NCBI GenBank assembly: GCA_012033595.1
Contig: JAAUQL010000014.1
Span: 1-64,000 of the forward strand
DNA: 64,000 nt
Source of the DNA: Cyclobacteriaceae bacterium
Lineage (GTDB): Bacteria > Bacteroidota > Bacteroidia > Cytophagales > Cyclobacteriaceae
Reading direction: 5' to 3'
The notes under the pieces were generated by a model. It saw only the letters and a program-made list of their open reading frames with translations, did not search any database and was not told the DNA's origin. Positions 28,002 through 37,659 of this stretch are shown in pieces (within the stretch, counting starts at the first letter, position 1; each line of letters begins with the position of its first letter). A program made the translations under genes and the position numbers.

Positions 28002-29418
28002 AGCAGATTTTTCTATTGAGCCTACTCTATCTTTTAAGTTTTTTAAATCTGCCGTTGGCGTGTGCTCAGGACGAAACAGCGCTGGACTTTGAACGCTTTT
28101 TGGAAATGGTAAAGGTTTCGCATCCCATCAGCCGACAGGCAGATATTATGTTGGAACAAGGCGATGCCAACTTCAGGCAGGCACGCGGTGGCTTTGATCC
28201 CAAGCTCATGTCCACCTATGATTATAAGCAATACGATGGCAAAGAATATTATCGTATCAACAACAATGAACTGAAATGGCCTACCTCTATAGCTGGTATT
28301 GCATTGAAAGCCGGGTACGAAAACAATGAGGGAACTTTTCTCAATCCGGAAAATAACGTACCCGGCAATGGACTTGCCTATGCGGGTATTGCAGTGCCTT
28401 TGGGCGCGGGTATGTTTTCGACGAAAGGAGGCAGGCGCTGCGGCAGGCAGAGGTTTTTCAGCAGTCCTCAGACCTGGAGCGCACACTCATGATCAACCAA
28501 CTGATCTTCGATGCTTCCAAAGCCTATTGGCAATGGTATGCAGCATGGCACATTTACCAGACCTATGTAGAGTCTGTGATGTTGGCTGAGGAAAGATTCG
28601 AAGGCCTGAAGATGAGTTTTGAACAAGGCGATATACCTGCCATAGACACTCTGGAGGCTTATATTCTGGTACAAAACAGGGAAGTGAGCAAAAGCGAGGC
28701 TCAGGTAGGGTTGATACAGGCCAGGTATGAGTTGAGCAACTATCTATGGTCAGAAGATTTGCAACCGCTGCTATTGCAGGAAAATTCCAAACCCGTAGAT
28801 CAAATAGTAGGGCAAACAGACGAAGCAGCCATAAGCGGCTGGTCAGAGGCCGAACAAATGAATGCGGTACACCCACTGATACGGCTGTATGCCAACAAGG
28901 TAGAGATGCTTGATTTTGATCGCAGAATGAAAGCAGAAAAAATTAAACCTAAGTTAAATATCAATTACAATGTCTTGAATGAACCTATCGGTGGCGATCC
29001 TTCCACAAACTTTTCTACCAACAACTACAAGTGGGGATTTGAGTTCAGTATGCCCTTGCTGCTACGCCAGGAACGAGGCGCACTCCAATTGGCCAAGCTA
29101 AAGATTCTGGATGCCAACCTGGCGCTACAGCAAAAAAGCACCGAAATTTTCAACAAGATCAGCGCCTACCAGGCCGAAATTACATTGCTGGAAGAACAGA
29201 TGAAGATTTATGGTAAGGCAGTGGAAAATTACCAGGCCCTGCTGCAAGGTGAGCGGCGTAAGTTTGAAGAAGGGGAAAGCTCGGTTTTCCTCATCAACAG
29301 CCGTGAATCATCATTGATAAGTGCCGATGTGAAACTGATCTCATTGCAGGGCAAATATCAAAAAGCGAAAGCGGGTTTGGTAATGGCTATGGGCGGATTG
29401 GCAGCGACCATTCCATAG
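27998..29418 (+). CDS. TolC family outer-membrane channel protein (frameshifted)
   Basis: The protein has a signal peptide (LLSLLYLLSFLNLPLACAQ), then an OEP-type fold with coiled-coil segments (SDLERTLMINQLIFDASKAYWQW; AKLKILDANLALQQKSTEIFNKISAYQAE). The frame breaks at the T-run 28414-28417: one added T gives GMFFDERRQALRQAEVFQQSS and a continuous protein of about 473 residues, near the family size. It forms the outer-membrane channel for the ABC-HlyD pair just upstream. No cargo gene such as a small Gly-Gly-leader peptide lies next to it; ppc follows. Confidence 0.85.
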
Positions 29419-29480
29419 GCCACTACAGAATCATTTTAGTTCTACGATTAGTTAATTAGCACGAAATATTATTTTTGAAT

Positions 29481-32271
29481 ATGAAAAGTAAACTTAAAGA
29501 CCAAGTCAACGCACTCAATCTCGTGAAGGAGAAGTTGGGCAAACCCTATTTGGATCTCGAATTTCTGCTTAGAGCCCTCCATGAAGTATTGGTGGAAAAT
29601 GGCGAAAAAGACATTGCCAACCAGATTCCGTGGATACATACCACCAAGCCATTCGATCCGGATTCGTTTACCGATAAGCATATACAGCTCTATTCATTAA
29701 TCTTTCAATTGATGAATATGGTCGAAATAAATGGTGCCGTACAAACCAGGCGAAAAAAAGAAGATGAAGGAAAAAGCTCATCCGTCACCGGCCTATGGGC
29801 CGAAAACCTTCAAAATCTCAAAAAGCAGGGTTTGAGCGACCTGCAAGTGGCCAAGCTTCTGCCTACTATCAGGGTAGAGCCGGTGCTCACGGCACATCCA
29901 ACCGAAGCCAAAAGAGAAACCATATTGGAGCACCATCGCGAGTTGTACCTGTTGCTGGTACAACGCGAAAACCAGATGTACACCAAAAAGGAGCAGGAAG
30001 AGATTAGAAATGAAATAAAACTTGCCATCTACAGGATATGGAAAACCGGTGAAATATTCACCGAGAAGCCAGACGTATCTTCAGAATTGCGCAACGTGCT
30101 TCACTACCTTACCAATGTATTTCCACAGGTATTGCCCGTGGTCGACAAGCGTTTCCGCCAGGCCTGGGAAGAAGCCGGGTTTGATCCTGAATTGGTGCAG
30201 AGGGCTTCCAGCTGGCCAAAAATATCTTTTGGCAACTGGGTTGGCGGCGATCGCGACGGGCATCCATTTGTCACCGACCAGGTCACGGCTTCCACGCTTG
30301 AAAATCTACGGCTTCACGCTCTTGTGGCGATCAACCGAAATCTGGCCGTATTGCTACGCAGGCTTAGCTTTGCCTACACCTACAAAGAGGTGCACTGGCA
30401 GCTCAGGGAGCGCATTGACAAGATGATTGAGGAACTGGGACAGGCTGGGCAAGAAGCTTTCGATCGCAACAAAGGCGAGATTTTTCGTCAATTCCTCAAT
30501 CTGATGATTACCAAGATGCCAATCGATACCAAGCGCGGTCATGCCATGGCCTTGCACGAGCAGGAGGGAAGCTATCGTTTCGATACGGAAATGATCGACG
30601 ACCTGGTTTTATTACAAACCGCCTTGCTGGATTTTGGAGCGCAAACCATCGCATATCAGGATGTCAACGAATCCATCCGGTTGGTAGATACCTTTGGTTT
30701 TCACCTGGCGCATCTGGACGTACGACAAAACAGTCAGTTTCATGAAAAGGCGCTTGCGCAAATGATGGAAGCTTCCGGCCTCGATCCGCAAGAGTACCTG
30801 AATGCGGACGAAAAACAGCGGGTACAATTTTTAAATAAAGAGTTGAAATCCAGTCGCCCCTTTACCCATCCCAGTATGAAATTGGGCGAAAACGCCGAAG
30901 CAGTTTTGAGCTGCTTCAAGGTACTGGCAAAACATATTGAAAAATATAGTACCAGAGGTTTGGGCTCCCTTATCGTCAGCATGACGCGCAACGTCTCCGA
31001 CCTGCTGACGGTATATCTGCTGGCCCGGGAGGCCGGCCTTATCAAAAGAACCGAGGATGGGCCGGTTTGCGTATTGCCGGTGGTGCCGCTTTTTGAAACC
31101 ATAGACGACTTGGAGCGATCCCCGGAAATTCTCGACGCCTTTCTGAGCCATTCGTTTACCAGGCGCAGTCATAAGTATATGCGACAATTTCATCCTCAGA
31201 AAAAGATGGTACAGCAGGTGATGATTGGCTATAGCGACAGCAACAAGGATGGCGGCATCTTGGCAAGCCAGTGGCACTTGTACAAAGGGCAGGTAACGCT
31301 GATTGAAGTGGGCGAAAAGCACAAAGTGAAGATTCGCTTTTTCCATGGCAAAGGTGGTTCGATTTCGCGTGGAGCCGGGCCGGAGCATTATTTCATTAAG
31401 GCATTGCCACATTCATCGGTTAACGGTGACATCCGGCTCACCGAACAAGGTGAAACCATTGCCCAAAAATATGCCAACAAGATCAATGCAGCTTACAACC
31501 TGGAGCTGCTCGTAGCCTCCTCTACAGCGCGTAGCATATCAGATGCGTACAAGACTAAGGCGGCATTTCCCCATGCCGGATTGATGGAATATATGGCAAA
31601 TGAGAGCAAAAACCAATATGTGAAATTGGTGGAGGGGGAAGGTTTTATTGATTTTTTCAAAAAGGCCACTCCGATAGATGCCATAGAATCGAGCAAAATA
31701 GGTTCGAGGCCTGCACGCCGCACCGGTACTGCCGGCATCAAAGACCTGAGAGCCATTCCCTGGGTATTTAGCTGGAACCAGTCGCGATACAATCTTACCA
31801 GCTGGTATGGCGTTGGCGGCACATTGAAAAAGCTCATGGAAGAAAAACCCGAGCATTTTGCCAAACTCAAAGAGGTGATCCAGAGCGATGATTTTTGCGT
31901 TACGTTTTCACGAATGTCGATACCAGCCTTGCCTCTTCCGATGCCAACATCATGCACGAATATGCCAGGTTGGTAGATGATGCCCAGTTGGGAAATAAAT
32001 ATTATAAAATACTGGAAGGAGAGCTCAACAACACCAGAAGTTTGCTCCTGGAGCTGCTCGGCAAATCTATTGAGTCCAGAAGATTCCAGCATTACTATTC
32101 CAACGTATTGCGGGCATCCATTTTAGATCATTTGCACCTTAAGCAGGTAAAGCTGCTCAAAAAGTGGAGGCTGGAAAAACACAGGAAAATGGAGCAAATG
32201 CCGATCATACCCTCTTGGATCTGCTACTTACCATCAATGCTATCGCAAGTGCACTGAGGAGTACCGGTTGA
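29481..32271 (+). CDS. ppc: Phosphoenolpyruvate carboxylase (two frameshifts)
   Basis: PEP carboxylase makes oxaloacetate from PEP and bicarbonate, refilling the TCA cycle. The catalytic His motif VLTAHPTEAKRETI, the GGDRDGHPFV block, the GYSDSNKDGG motif, the FHGKGGSISRGAGP loop and GSRPARRTG are all present. Two indels break the frame near the 3' end: one T missing in the run 31892-31896 and one A missing in 32196-32198. Correcting both yields the conserved tail TINAIASALRSTG and a stop at 32269-32271, about 930 residues. The ATG at 29481 is used rather than the TTG two codons earlier. Confidence 0.93.
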
Positions 32272-32421
32272 TGCCTGGGGCGGACTGGAAACAGAAATTT
32301 TGCAGTTTCAAAAGAGTTGCCGCAGCTTTTGTGCATGGCAATCCTTCGCTATCCACGCTATTTATCCTGGTTTTTTTTATATTTCGGCTTACAGCTACAT
32401 TGAACAACTAATTATTGACAC

Positions 32422-32970
32422 ATGAAAAAGAAGTTATTTATTGGTATCGGCATATTCATCCTACTGCTGGTTTTGGGTTTTGTTTATTTAAATCACCGTA
32501 ACCGGACTTTGAGCCCTCCGGGCATAGTGAAATACGACAAAAATGATCTGATGATAGAAATACCGTATAGCAGACCTTCCCAAAAAGGACGCTTGATATT
32601 TGGTACCGAACAAGATGGGGCGCTACTGCCCTATGGCAAGTATTGGAGACTGGGAGCCAACGAAGCTACAGAGATTACCTTCAACCGGGATGTGCTGTTC
32701 AATGGCCAGCAGGTTGCAGCGGGCACATATCGCATTTATGCAGTTCCGGGGGAAAAACAATTTGAGGTGGTTTTAAATTCGGAATTGGGCAAATGGGGAG
32801 CCATGCAGCCCGATTATGACCTCGATATATTAAAAACCAGTGTGCCTGTGGCGCACCTCGAACAGCCGGTAGAACAATTTACGGTGCGTTTTGAGGAAGC
32901 CGACTCCGCGGTGCTGGTGGTGTTCGAATGGTCTGATGTTCAGATCAACATACCGGTAGAGCCTGCTTAA
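32422..32970 (+). CDS. DUF2911 domain-containing protein, membrane-anchored
   Basis: A 182-residue protein with one N-terminal membrane segment (LFIGIGIFILLLVLGFVYLN) that acts as an anchor or uncleaved signal. The rest is the beta-rich DUF2911 domain with its hallmark segments IPYSRPSQKGRLIFG, LLPYGKYWRLGANEATEITF and AGTYRIYAVPGEKQFEVVLN. The domain is common in Bacteroidota and has no assigned activity. A second DUF2911 protein lies 2 kb away on the other strand (34995-35546), with prfC between them. Confidence 0.85.
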   Translation: MKKKLFIGIGIFILLLVLGFVYLNHRNRTLSPPGIVKYDKNDLMIEIPYSRPSQKGRLIFGTEQDGALLPYGKYWRLGANEATEITFNRDVLFNGQQVAAGTYRIYAVPGEKQFEVVLNSELGKWGAMQPDYDLDILKTSVPVAHLEQPVEQFTVRFEEADSAVLVVFEWSDVQINIPVEPA

Positions 32971-33181
32971 GAGCCACCGACCTTAAGAAATGTGCGGCTG
33001 AATAAGGCTTGGGATTGATGCGGAAGTACATAAAGCGTTGGATCCTTTTTCTGGTTCGCAGCACTTGGTGGCAAAATCGCATATCGCACAAACCAAGATG
33101 TGCCACCATACTGTCACGACCAATCGCTGCCTTGCGAGTTTCCGTATTTCCATCCATTCACCTAATGTAATTTCTTTTAGC

Positions 33182-33189
33182 TACCTTTG
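33182..33189 (+). promoter_or_regulatory. Putative -7 promoter element of prfC
   Basis: TACCTTTG, an exact TAnnTTTG match followed by CG, lies 26 nt before the prfC ATG. No clear -33 TTG at the expected distance. The gap 32971-33215 otherwise holds no gene. Confidence 0.5.
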
Positions 33190-33215
33190 CGCGAATTTTG
33201 ATTTAACGCAACATC

Positions 33216-34799
33216 ATGAACCTTGTAGAGGAGATACATAAAAGAAAAACCTTCGGCATCATAAGCCACCCCGATGCAGGCAAAACCACCCTGACCGAAA
33301 AATTGCTGCTTTTTGGGGGCGCCATCAAGACTGCCGGTGCTGTGAAGTCAAACAAAATCACCCAACATGCCGCCTCCGACTTTATGGAAATAGAGAAGCA
33401 AAGGGGTATTTCTGTATCTACATCGGTCATGGGCTTCGATTACAAAGAGCTTAAAATCAACCTGCTCGACACGCCCGGTCACCAGGATTTTGCCGAAGAT
33501 ACCTACAGAACCCTCACCGCTGTGGACAGTGTGGTGATGTTGATCGATTGCGTAAAAGGGGTGGAAATCCAGACTGAAAAGCTCATGGAGGTGTGCCGCA
33601 TGCGTAGCACCCCCGTCATTTCATTCATTAACAAACTCGACCGGGAAGGACGCGATCCCTATGAACTGCTCGACGAGATAGAAGACAAACTCAATATAAA
33701 AGTAAGGCCGCTGAGCTGGCCCATCGGTATGGGCAAGAGTTTTAAGGGAGTATATAGCTTATATACCAAAAAGCTGATGCTATTTACCCCAAGCAAAACT
33801 AAAATCAACATAGACGATTATATCGAAATAGCGGATATCAACGACAAAAAACTCGACAAATACATCGGCGAAAAAGACGCAGCCAAACTGCGCGACGATG
33901 TAGAACTAATCGATGGCATCTATCCGGAATTTGATATCGACGAATACAGAACCGGCCAGGTGGCACCGGTGTTTTTTGGCAGTGCGGTAAACAACTTTGG
34001 TGTGCAGGAACTCCTCGATTGCTTTATCGACATTGCACCTTACCCCAAACCCAGACATACAGACGAACGGGAAATATTGCCTTCGGAAGATAAATTCACC
34101 GGTTTTGTATTTAAAATCCATGCCAATATGGATCCTCGCCACCGCAACAGAATTGCTTTCGTAAGGATATGCTCGGGCATGTTTGAACGCAAGAAAAATT
34201 ACTATCATGTGCGGCATGACAAAAACCTGCGGTTTTCCAATGCTACCGCATTTATGGCCCAGAACAAGGAAACCATCGACGAGGCTTTTCCCGGCGATAT
34301 CATCGGATTGTACGATACCGGCAATCTGAAAATTGGCGATACGCTTACCGAGGGCGAAAAAGGGATGTTCAAAGGAATACCGAGCTTCTCACCAGAGATA
34401 TTCAAAGAAGTAGAAAATCTCGATGCGATGAAGAGCAAGCAACTCGATAAGGGACTTCGCCAGCTGATGGATGAAGGGGTGGCACAGCTTTTTACCTTCG
34501 AAATGGGAGCCCGCCGTGTAGTGGGCACGGTAGGTCAATTGCAGTTTGACGTGATACAGCACAGGCTACAGCACGAATATGGAGCCACTTGCCGTTTCCG
34601 ACCCATGAATCTATACAAGGCGTGTTGGTTTGCCAGCAAAAACAAAAAGAAGCTCGAAGAATTTATTAAATCAAAATACCGGCATATAGCCAAAGACAAA
34701 GATGGCAAGTTGGTTTTTATGGCCGAAACCAGGCAATGGTTGTTGATGGTTCAGGAGAATTTTCCGGAAATTGAATTTCATTTTACTTCTGAGTTTTGA
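33216..34799 (+). CDS. prfC: Peptide chain release factor 3
   Basis: RF3 is a translational GTPase that recycles RF1 and RF2 after peptide release. The G motifs are clear: G1 [11 protein letters not shown]3 DTPGHQDF, G4 [10 protein letters not shown]. Further hallmarks are the G2/switch region [13 protein letters not shown] and the C-terminal [21 protein letters not shown]. The length, 527 residues, is standard. It stands alone behind a TAnnTTTG element and is convergent with the second DUF2911 gene. Confidence 0.96.
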   Translation: MNLVEEIHKRKTFGIISHPDAGKTTLTEKLLLFGGAIKTAGAVKSNKITQHAASDFMEIEKQRGISVSTSVMGFDYKELKINLLDTPGHQDFAEDTYRTLTAVDSVVMLIDCVKGVEIQTEKLMEVCRMRSTPVISFINKLDREGRDPYELLDEIEDKLNIKVRPLSWPIGMGKSFKGVYSLYTKKLMLFTPSKTKINIDDYIEIADINDKKLDKYIGEKDAAKLRDDVELIDGIYPEFDIDEYRTGQVAPVFFGSAVNNFGVQELLDCFIDIAPYPKPRHTDEREILPSEDKFTGFVFKIHANMDPRHRNRIAFVRICSGMFERKKNYYHVRHDKNLRFSNATAFMAQNKETIDEAFPGDIIGLYDTGNLKIGDTLTEGEKGMFKGIPSFSPEIFKEVENLDAMKSKQLDKGLRQLMDEGVAQLFTFEMGARRVVGTVGQLQFDVIQHRLQHEYGATCRFRPMNLYKACWFASKNKKKLEEFIKSKYRHIAKDKDGKLVFMAETRQWLLMVQENFPEIEFHFTSEF

Positions 34800-34891
34800 T
34801 GCTGTGCCGGAGCCAGGTAGCAATGCGCGCCGGCTCAACTAATCCCCGAAGTGGCGGTAGGTAGTTTGTTTATCATCACTGGTGCAAGTGC

Positions 34892-34924
34892 AAAAAAAAC
34901 GCCCGGTAGAGAAGGTTCCGGGCG
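34892..34924 (-). terminator. Intrinsic terminator of the DUF2911 gene
   Basis: A 7-bp stem CGCCCGG (34900-34906) with CCGGGCG (34918-34924), and on the minus strand a run of eight T. It lies about 70 nt beyond the stop of the minus-strand DUF2911 gene. Confidence 0.85.
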
Positions 34925-34994
34925 CATTCATATTTCTGCTTTACTGTGCTAATCTTCAGTTTTTATTTTGCCAGCTTCAACTTAATAGGCACTT

Positions 34995-35546
34995 TTATTT
35001 TTCCCAATGCAAATAGGCAGTGGCTCCGTCATCCGACAATTCATCAAAACTGTATTGTAGCCATTCCATGTGTTCGGCTTTTAATGGTTTCACGGTGATG
35101 TTGAGCACGTCCTCATCGGCATTGTAGGTATAGCTTCCCCAGGCGTCACTGGTTTTGTTTAACATAATTTTAAACTCATTTTCTCCGGCAACCATATGTA
35201 TGCTGTATTTGCCGGCAGGCACCTTTTTGCCTTCTATCATCAGGTCATTGTTAAATTCTATGGTGGAGTTTTCGTCGGCACCGGCACGCCATGGAAATGG
35301 CTTATCTTTGCTGTATTTGTTGCCGGGGTACAAGCCATAGGGCACCAGTTCTCCCCAGATTTTTCGTCCTTTCACTGCCGGACGGCTATAGTTGATCACT
35401 ACGTCCGTGTCGGCTCCGATGCGTTGCATTACAGAAGCTTTCGGACTTTTACGGGGCTTGGCATCCTGAGCATTGGCTCCGGTATACAGTAGCAATGCAA
35501 AGGCAAAAAGGCCGGTGAGCAGGGTCAATCTCATTTTTTTCATCAT
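34995..35546 (-). CDS. DUF2911 domain-containing secreted protein
   Basis: A 183-residue protein with a cleavable signal peptide (MRLTLLTGLFAFALLLYTGANA); the ATG at 35546 is preferred to an upstream reading that would put 15 hydrophilic residues before it. The mature part is a DUF2911 domain (VVINYSRPAVKGRKIWGE, RAGADENSTIEFNNDL, AGKYSIHMVAGENEFKIMLN). It is a paralogue of the membrane-anchored DUF2911 protein beyond prfC. Function unknown; periplasmic or surface location inferred from the signal peptide. Confidence 0.86.
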   Translation of the reverse strand: MMKKMRLTLLTGLFAFALLLYTGANAQDAKPRKSPKASVMQRIGADTDVVINYSRPAVKGRKIWGELVPYGLYPGNKYSKDKPFPWRAGADENSTIEFNNDLMIEGKKVPAGKYSIHMVAGENEFKIMLNKTSDAWGSYTYNADEDVLNITVKPLKAEHMEWLQYSFDELSDDGATAYLHWEK

Positions 35547-35733
35547 TGTAAGGTTTAGTTTATAAAATTTTTCTTTTGATATAAAAAGCATGCTTTCGTA
35601 TTGCAGGCCAGAGCGGTAAAACTACACTATACCGACTATCAGCAACTATCGCTTCTAAGACAAATATCCTTTTAAATTGTTTTAAAAAATCTTTAGCCTG
35701 ACGGTATTTTCATCTTTTCAATAAATATTGGTC

Positions 35734-35741
35734 TATATTTG
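35734..35741 (+). promoter_or_regulatory. Putative -7 promoter element of the M16 peptidase operon
   Basis: TATATTTG, an exact TAnnTTTG match followed by CG, 30 nt upstream of the TTG start used for the M16 gene. It supports a start near 35771 rather than further upstream. Confidence 0.5.
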
Positions 35742-35770
35742 CGCAAATTTTACTTGGCACCAGAGATACA

Positions 35771-37005
35771 TTGCAGGATTACAGTACGATTACACTTCAG
35801 AACGGAATAAGGATAGTCCATAAGCAGATTCAAAATTCTAAAATTGCCCATTGTGGTTTTATCCTCGATATAGGTAGCCGCGACGAGCGCCCCGAGCAAC
35901 AAGGCCTCGCCCACTTTTGGGAGCACATGGCATTTAAAGGCACCTCAAAGCGACGCTCGTTTCAGATCATCAACAAGCTTGATACGCTCGGTGGTGAGCT
36001 GAACGCTTACACCTCCAAAGAAAATATTTGCTTTTATGCGTCGGTACTCAACGACCATACCGACAAGGCTTTTGATCTCCTCACCGATATTACCTTCAAC
36101 AGTACTTTTCCGGAGGCGCAAATCGAAAAAGAAAGGAATGTGATTTTGGAGGAAATGTCCATCTACAAAGATGCGCCCGAAGATGCTATTCAGGACGACT
36201 TCGACGAGCTGGTGTTTGCCAACCATCAGCTTGGCAGCAATATTCTGGGCACCAAAGAAAGTGTTCAGAGCTTCAGACAAAGCGATTTTTTTCAATTTAT
36301 ACATCAAAATCTCAATACCGAGCGACTGGTTTTTTCATCGGTCAGCAGCTTGCCGTTCAAAAAATCATGCACCTGGCACAAAAATACCTCAGCGATATTC
36401 CCAGGTCATCGAGCAACAAAACCCGGGAGCGCTTCGATCAGTATGTGGCCAAAACCAAGCTGGAAAAGAAACACATTGTGCAGGCCCATTGCGCCCTGGG
36501 GGCATTGTCGTACAATAATCAGGACGAAAAGCGCCTTCCGTTTTCCCTATTGATCAACACCCTGGGCGGACCTGCCATGAATTCGCGCCTCAACCTGGCG
36601 CTTAGGGAAAAATATGGATTTGTTTATAGCATCGATGCCAACTATGCCGCTTACCACGATGTTGGCCTGATGAGCATATTCTTTGGTACGGAACGCAAGC
36701 AGCTATACCGCAGTGTCGATCTGGTGTTGCGCGAGTTGCGGAGGTTAAAAGAAAAACCCCTGGGTGTGGTACAACTACACAAGGCCAAAGAACAGTATAT
36801 TGGGCAAATGGCCATGTCTGAAGAAAACAACATCAGCCTGATGCTGATGCTGGGCAAAAGTCTGCTGATACACCATACTATAGAGTCTTTTGATGAGGTG
36901 GTGGGTAAAATTAGGAAGGTAAGCGCCGGAGAATTGTTTGAAATCAGCAACGTGATATTTGACGAAAGCAAACTTAGTTTTTTATATTTCGTGCCCAAAG
37001 ATTAA
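35771..37005 (+). CDS. M16 family zinc metallopeptidase (frameshifted)
   Basis: A pitrilysin/insulinase-type peptidase. The inverted zinc motif HFWEH is at residues 48-52, with the third ligand expected in ERNVILEEM downstream. The frame breaks at the A-run 36359-36364: one added A gives SLPFKKIMHLAQKYLSDIP and a continuous protein of about 411 residues, the size of single-repeat M16 peptidases. No signal peptide. No in-frame ATG precedes the conserved N-terminus (TITLQNGIRIVHKQ), so TTG at 35771 is taken as start. It leads a tight cluster with the O-methyltransferase (6 nt apart) and the lytic transglycosylase. Confidence 0.88.
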
Positions 37006-37011
37006 GCGCAT

Positions 37012-37659
37012 ATGTCACTATTACCTGGCGGAATTAGCGAATACATCGAAGCCCACACCACTATGGCTGGCGGTATGTACAGCAAAATAGAAAGGGAGAC
37101 GTATCTGAAATCTGTCTATCCCCGGATGCTCTCCGGCAACCTGCAGGGGCGGTTTATTGCTATGGTTTCCAGGCTGCTCAGGCCAGCCAAAATATTGGAA
37201 ATTGGCACATTCACCGGATATTCTGCTCTTTGTCTTTGTGAAGGTCTGGCACCAGATGGGCGCTTGCATACCATTGAAATCAACGAAGAGCTCAGGAGCC
37301 AGCATCTGGCCTACTTCAAAGAGGCCGGTCAGGATGGAGTCATCACTACGCACTATGGCAATGCGCTAGATATTTTGCCCACTTTAGATGGTGATTTCGA
37401 TCTTATATTTATCGATGCCGACAAAGTAAATTACTGTTCATATTACGAACTTGGTCTGGCTAAGCTTCGCCTGGGAGGTTTTATGCTTGCAGACAATGTG
37501 CTTTGGAGTGGAAAAGTGCTTATGGAAAAGGATGAAAAAATAGATAAGGATACCCGGGCGGTCAAGGACTTTAACGAGCTGGTTCAAAATGATTACCGGG
37601 TCGAAAACGTTATGATCCCACTAAGGGATGGAATGTCGCTAATACAAAAGATATGTTGA
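37012..37659 (+). CDS. O-methyltransferase (class I SAM-dependent)
   Basis: A 215-residue enzyme of the caffeoyl-CoA/catechol O-methyltransferase type, with the SAM-binding motif ILEIGTFTGYSALCL, and the acidic metal-binding segment LIFIDADKVNY followed by GGFMLADNVLWSG. These families methylate hydroxyl groups of small catechol-like acceptors with a divalent metal. The acceptor here is unknown. It starts 6 nt after the M16 gene and its stop overlaps the lytic transglycosylase start by 7 nt, so all three are one transcription unit. Confidence 0.88.
   Translation: MSLLPGGISEYIEAHTTMAGGMYSKIERETYLKSVYPRMLSGNLQGRFIAMVSRLLRPAKILEIGTFTGYSALCLCEGLAPDGRLHTIEINEELRSQHLAYFKEAGQDGVITTHYGNALDILPTLDGDFDLIFIDADKVNYCSYYELGLAKLRLGGFMLADNVLWSGKVLMEKDEKIDKDTRAVKDFNELVQNDYRVENVMIPLRDGMSLIQKIC

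Noticed and set aside
28390-28500. Programmed frameshifting in the TolC-type gene
   Set aside because: The break is in a plain T-run with no slippery heptamer, downstream stem or conserved pattern, and equal breaks occur in many unrelated genes, which points to sequencing error.
29481-32271. ppc as a degrading pseudogene
   Set aside because: All catalytic motifs and the conserved C-terminal tail are intact apart from two one-base losses in homopolymers, so it is best read as an intact gene with errors.
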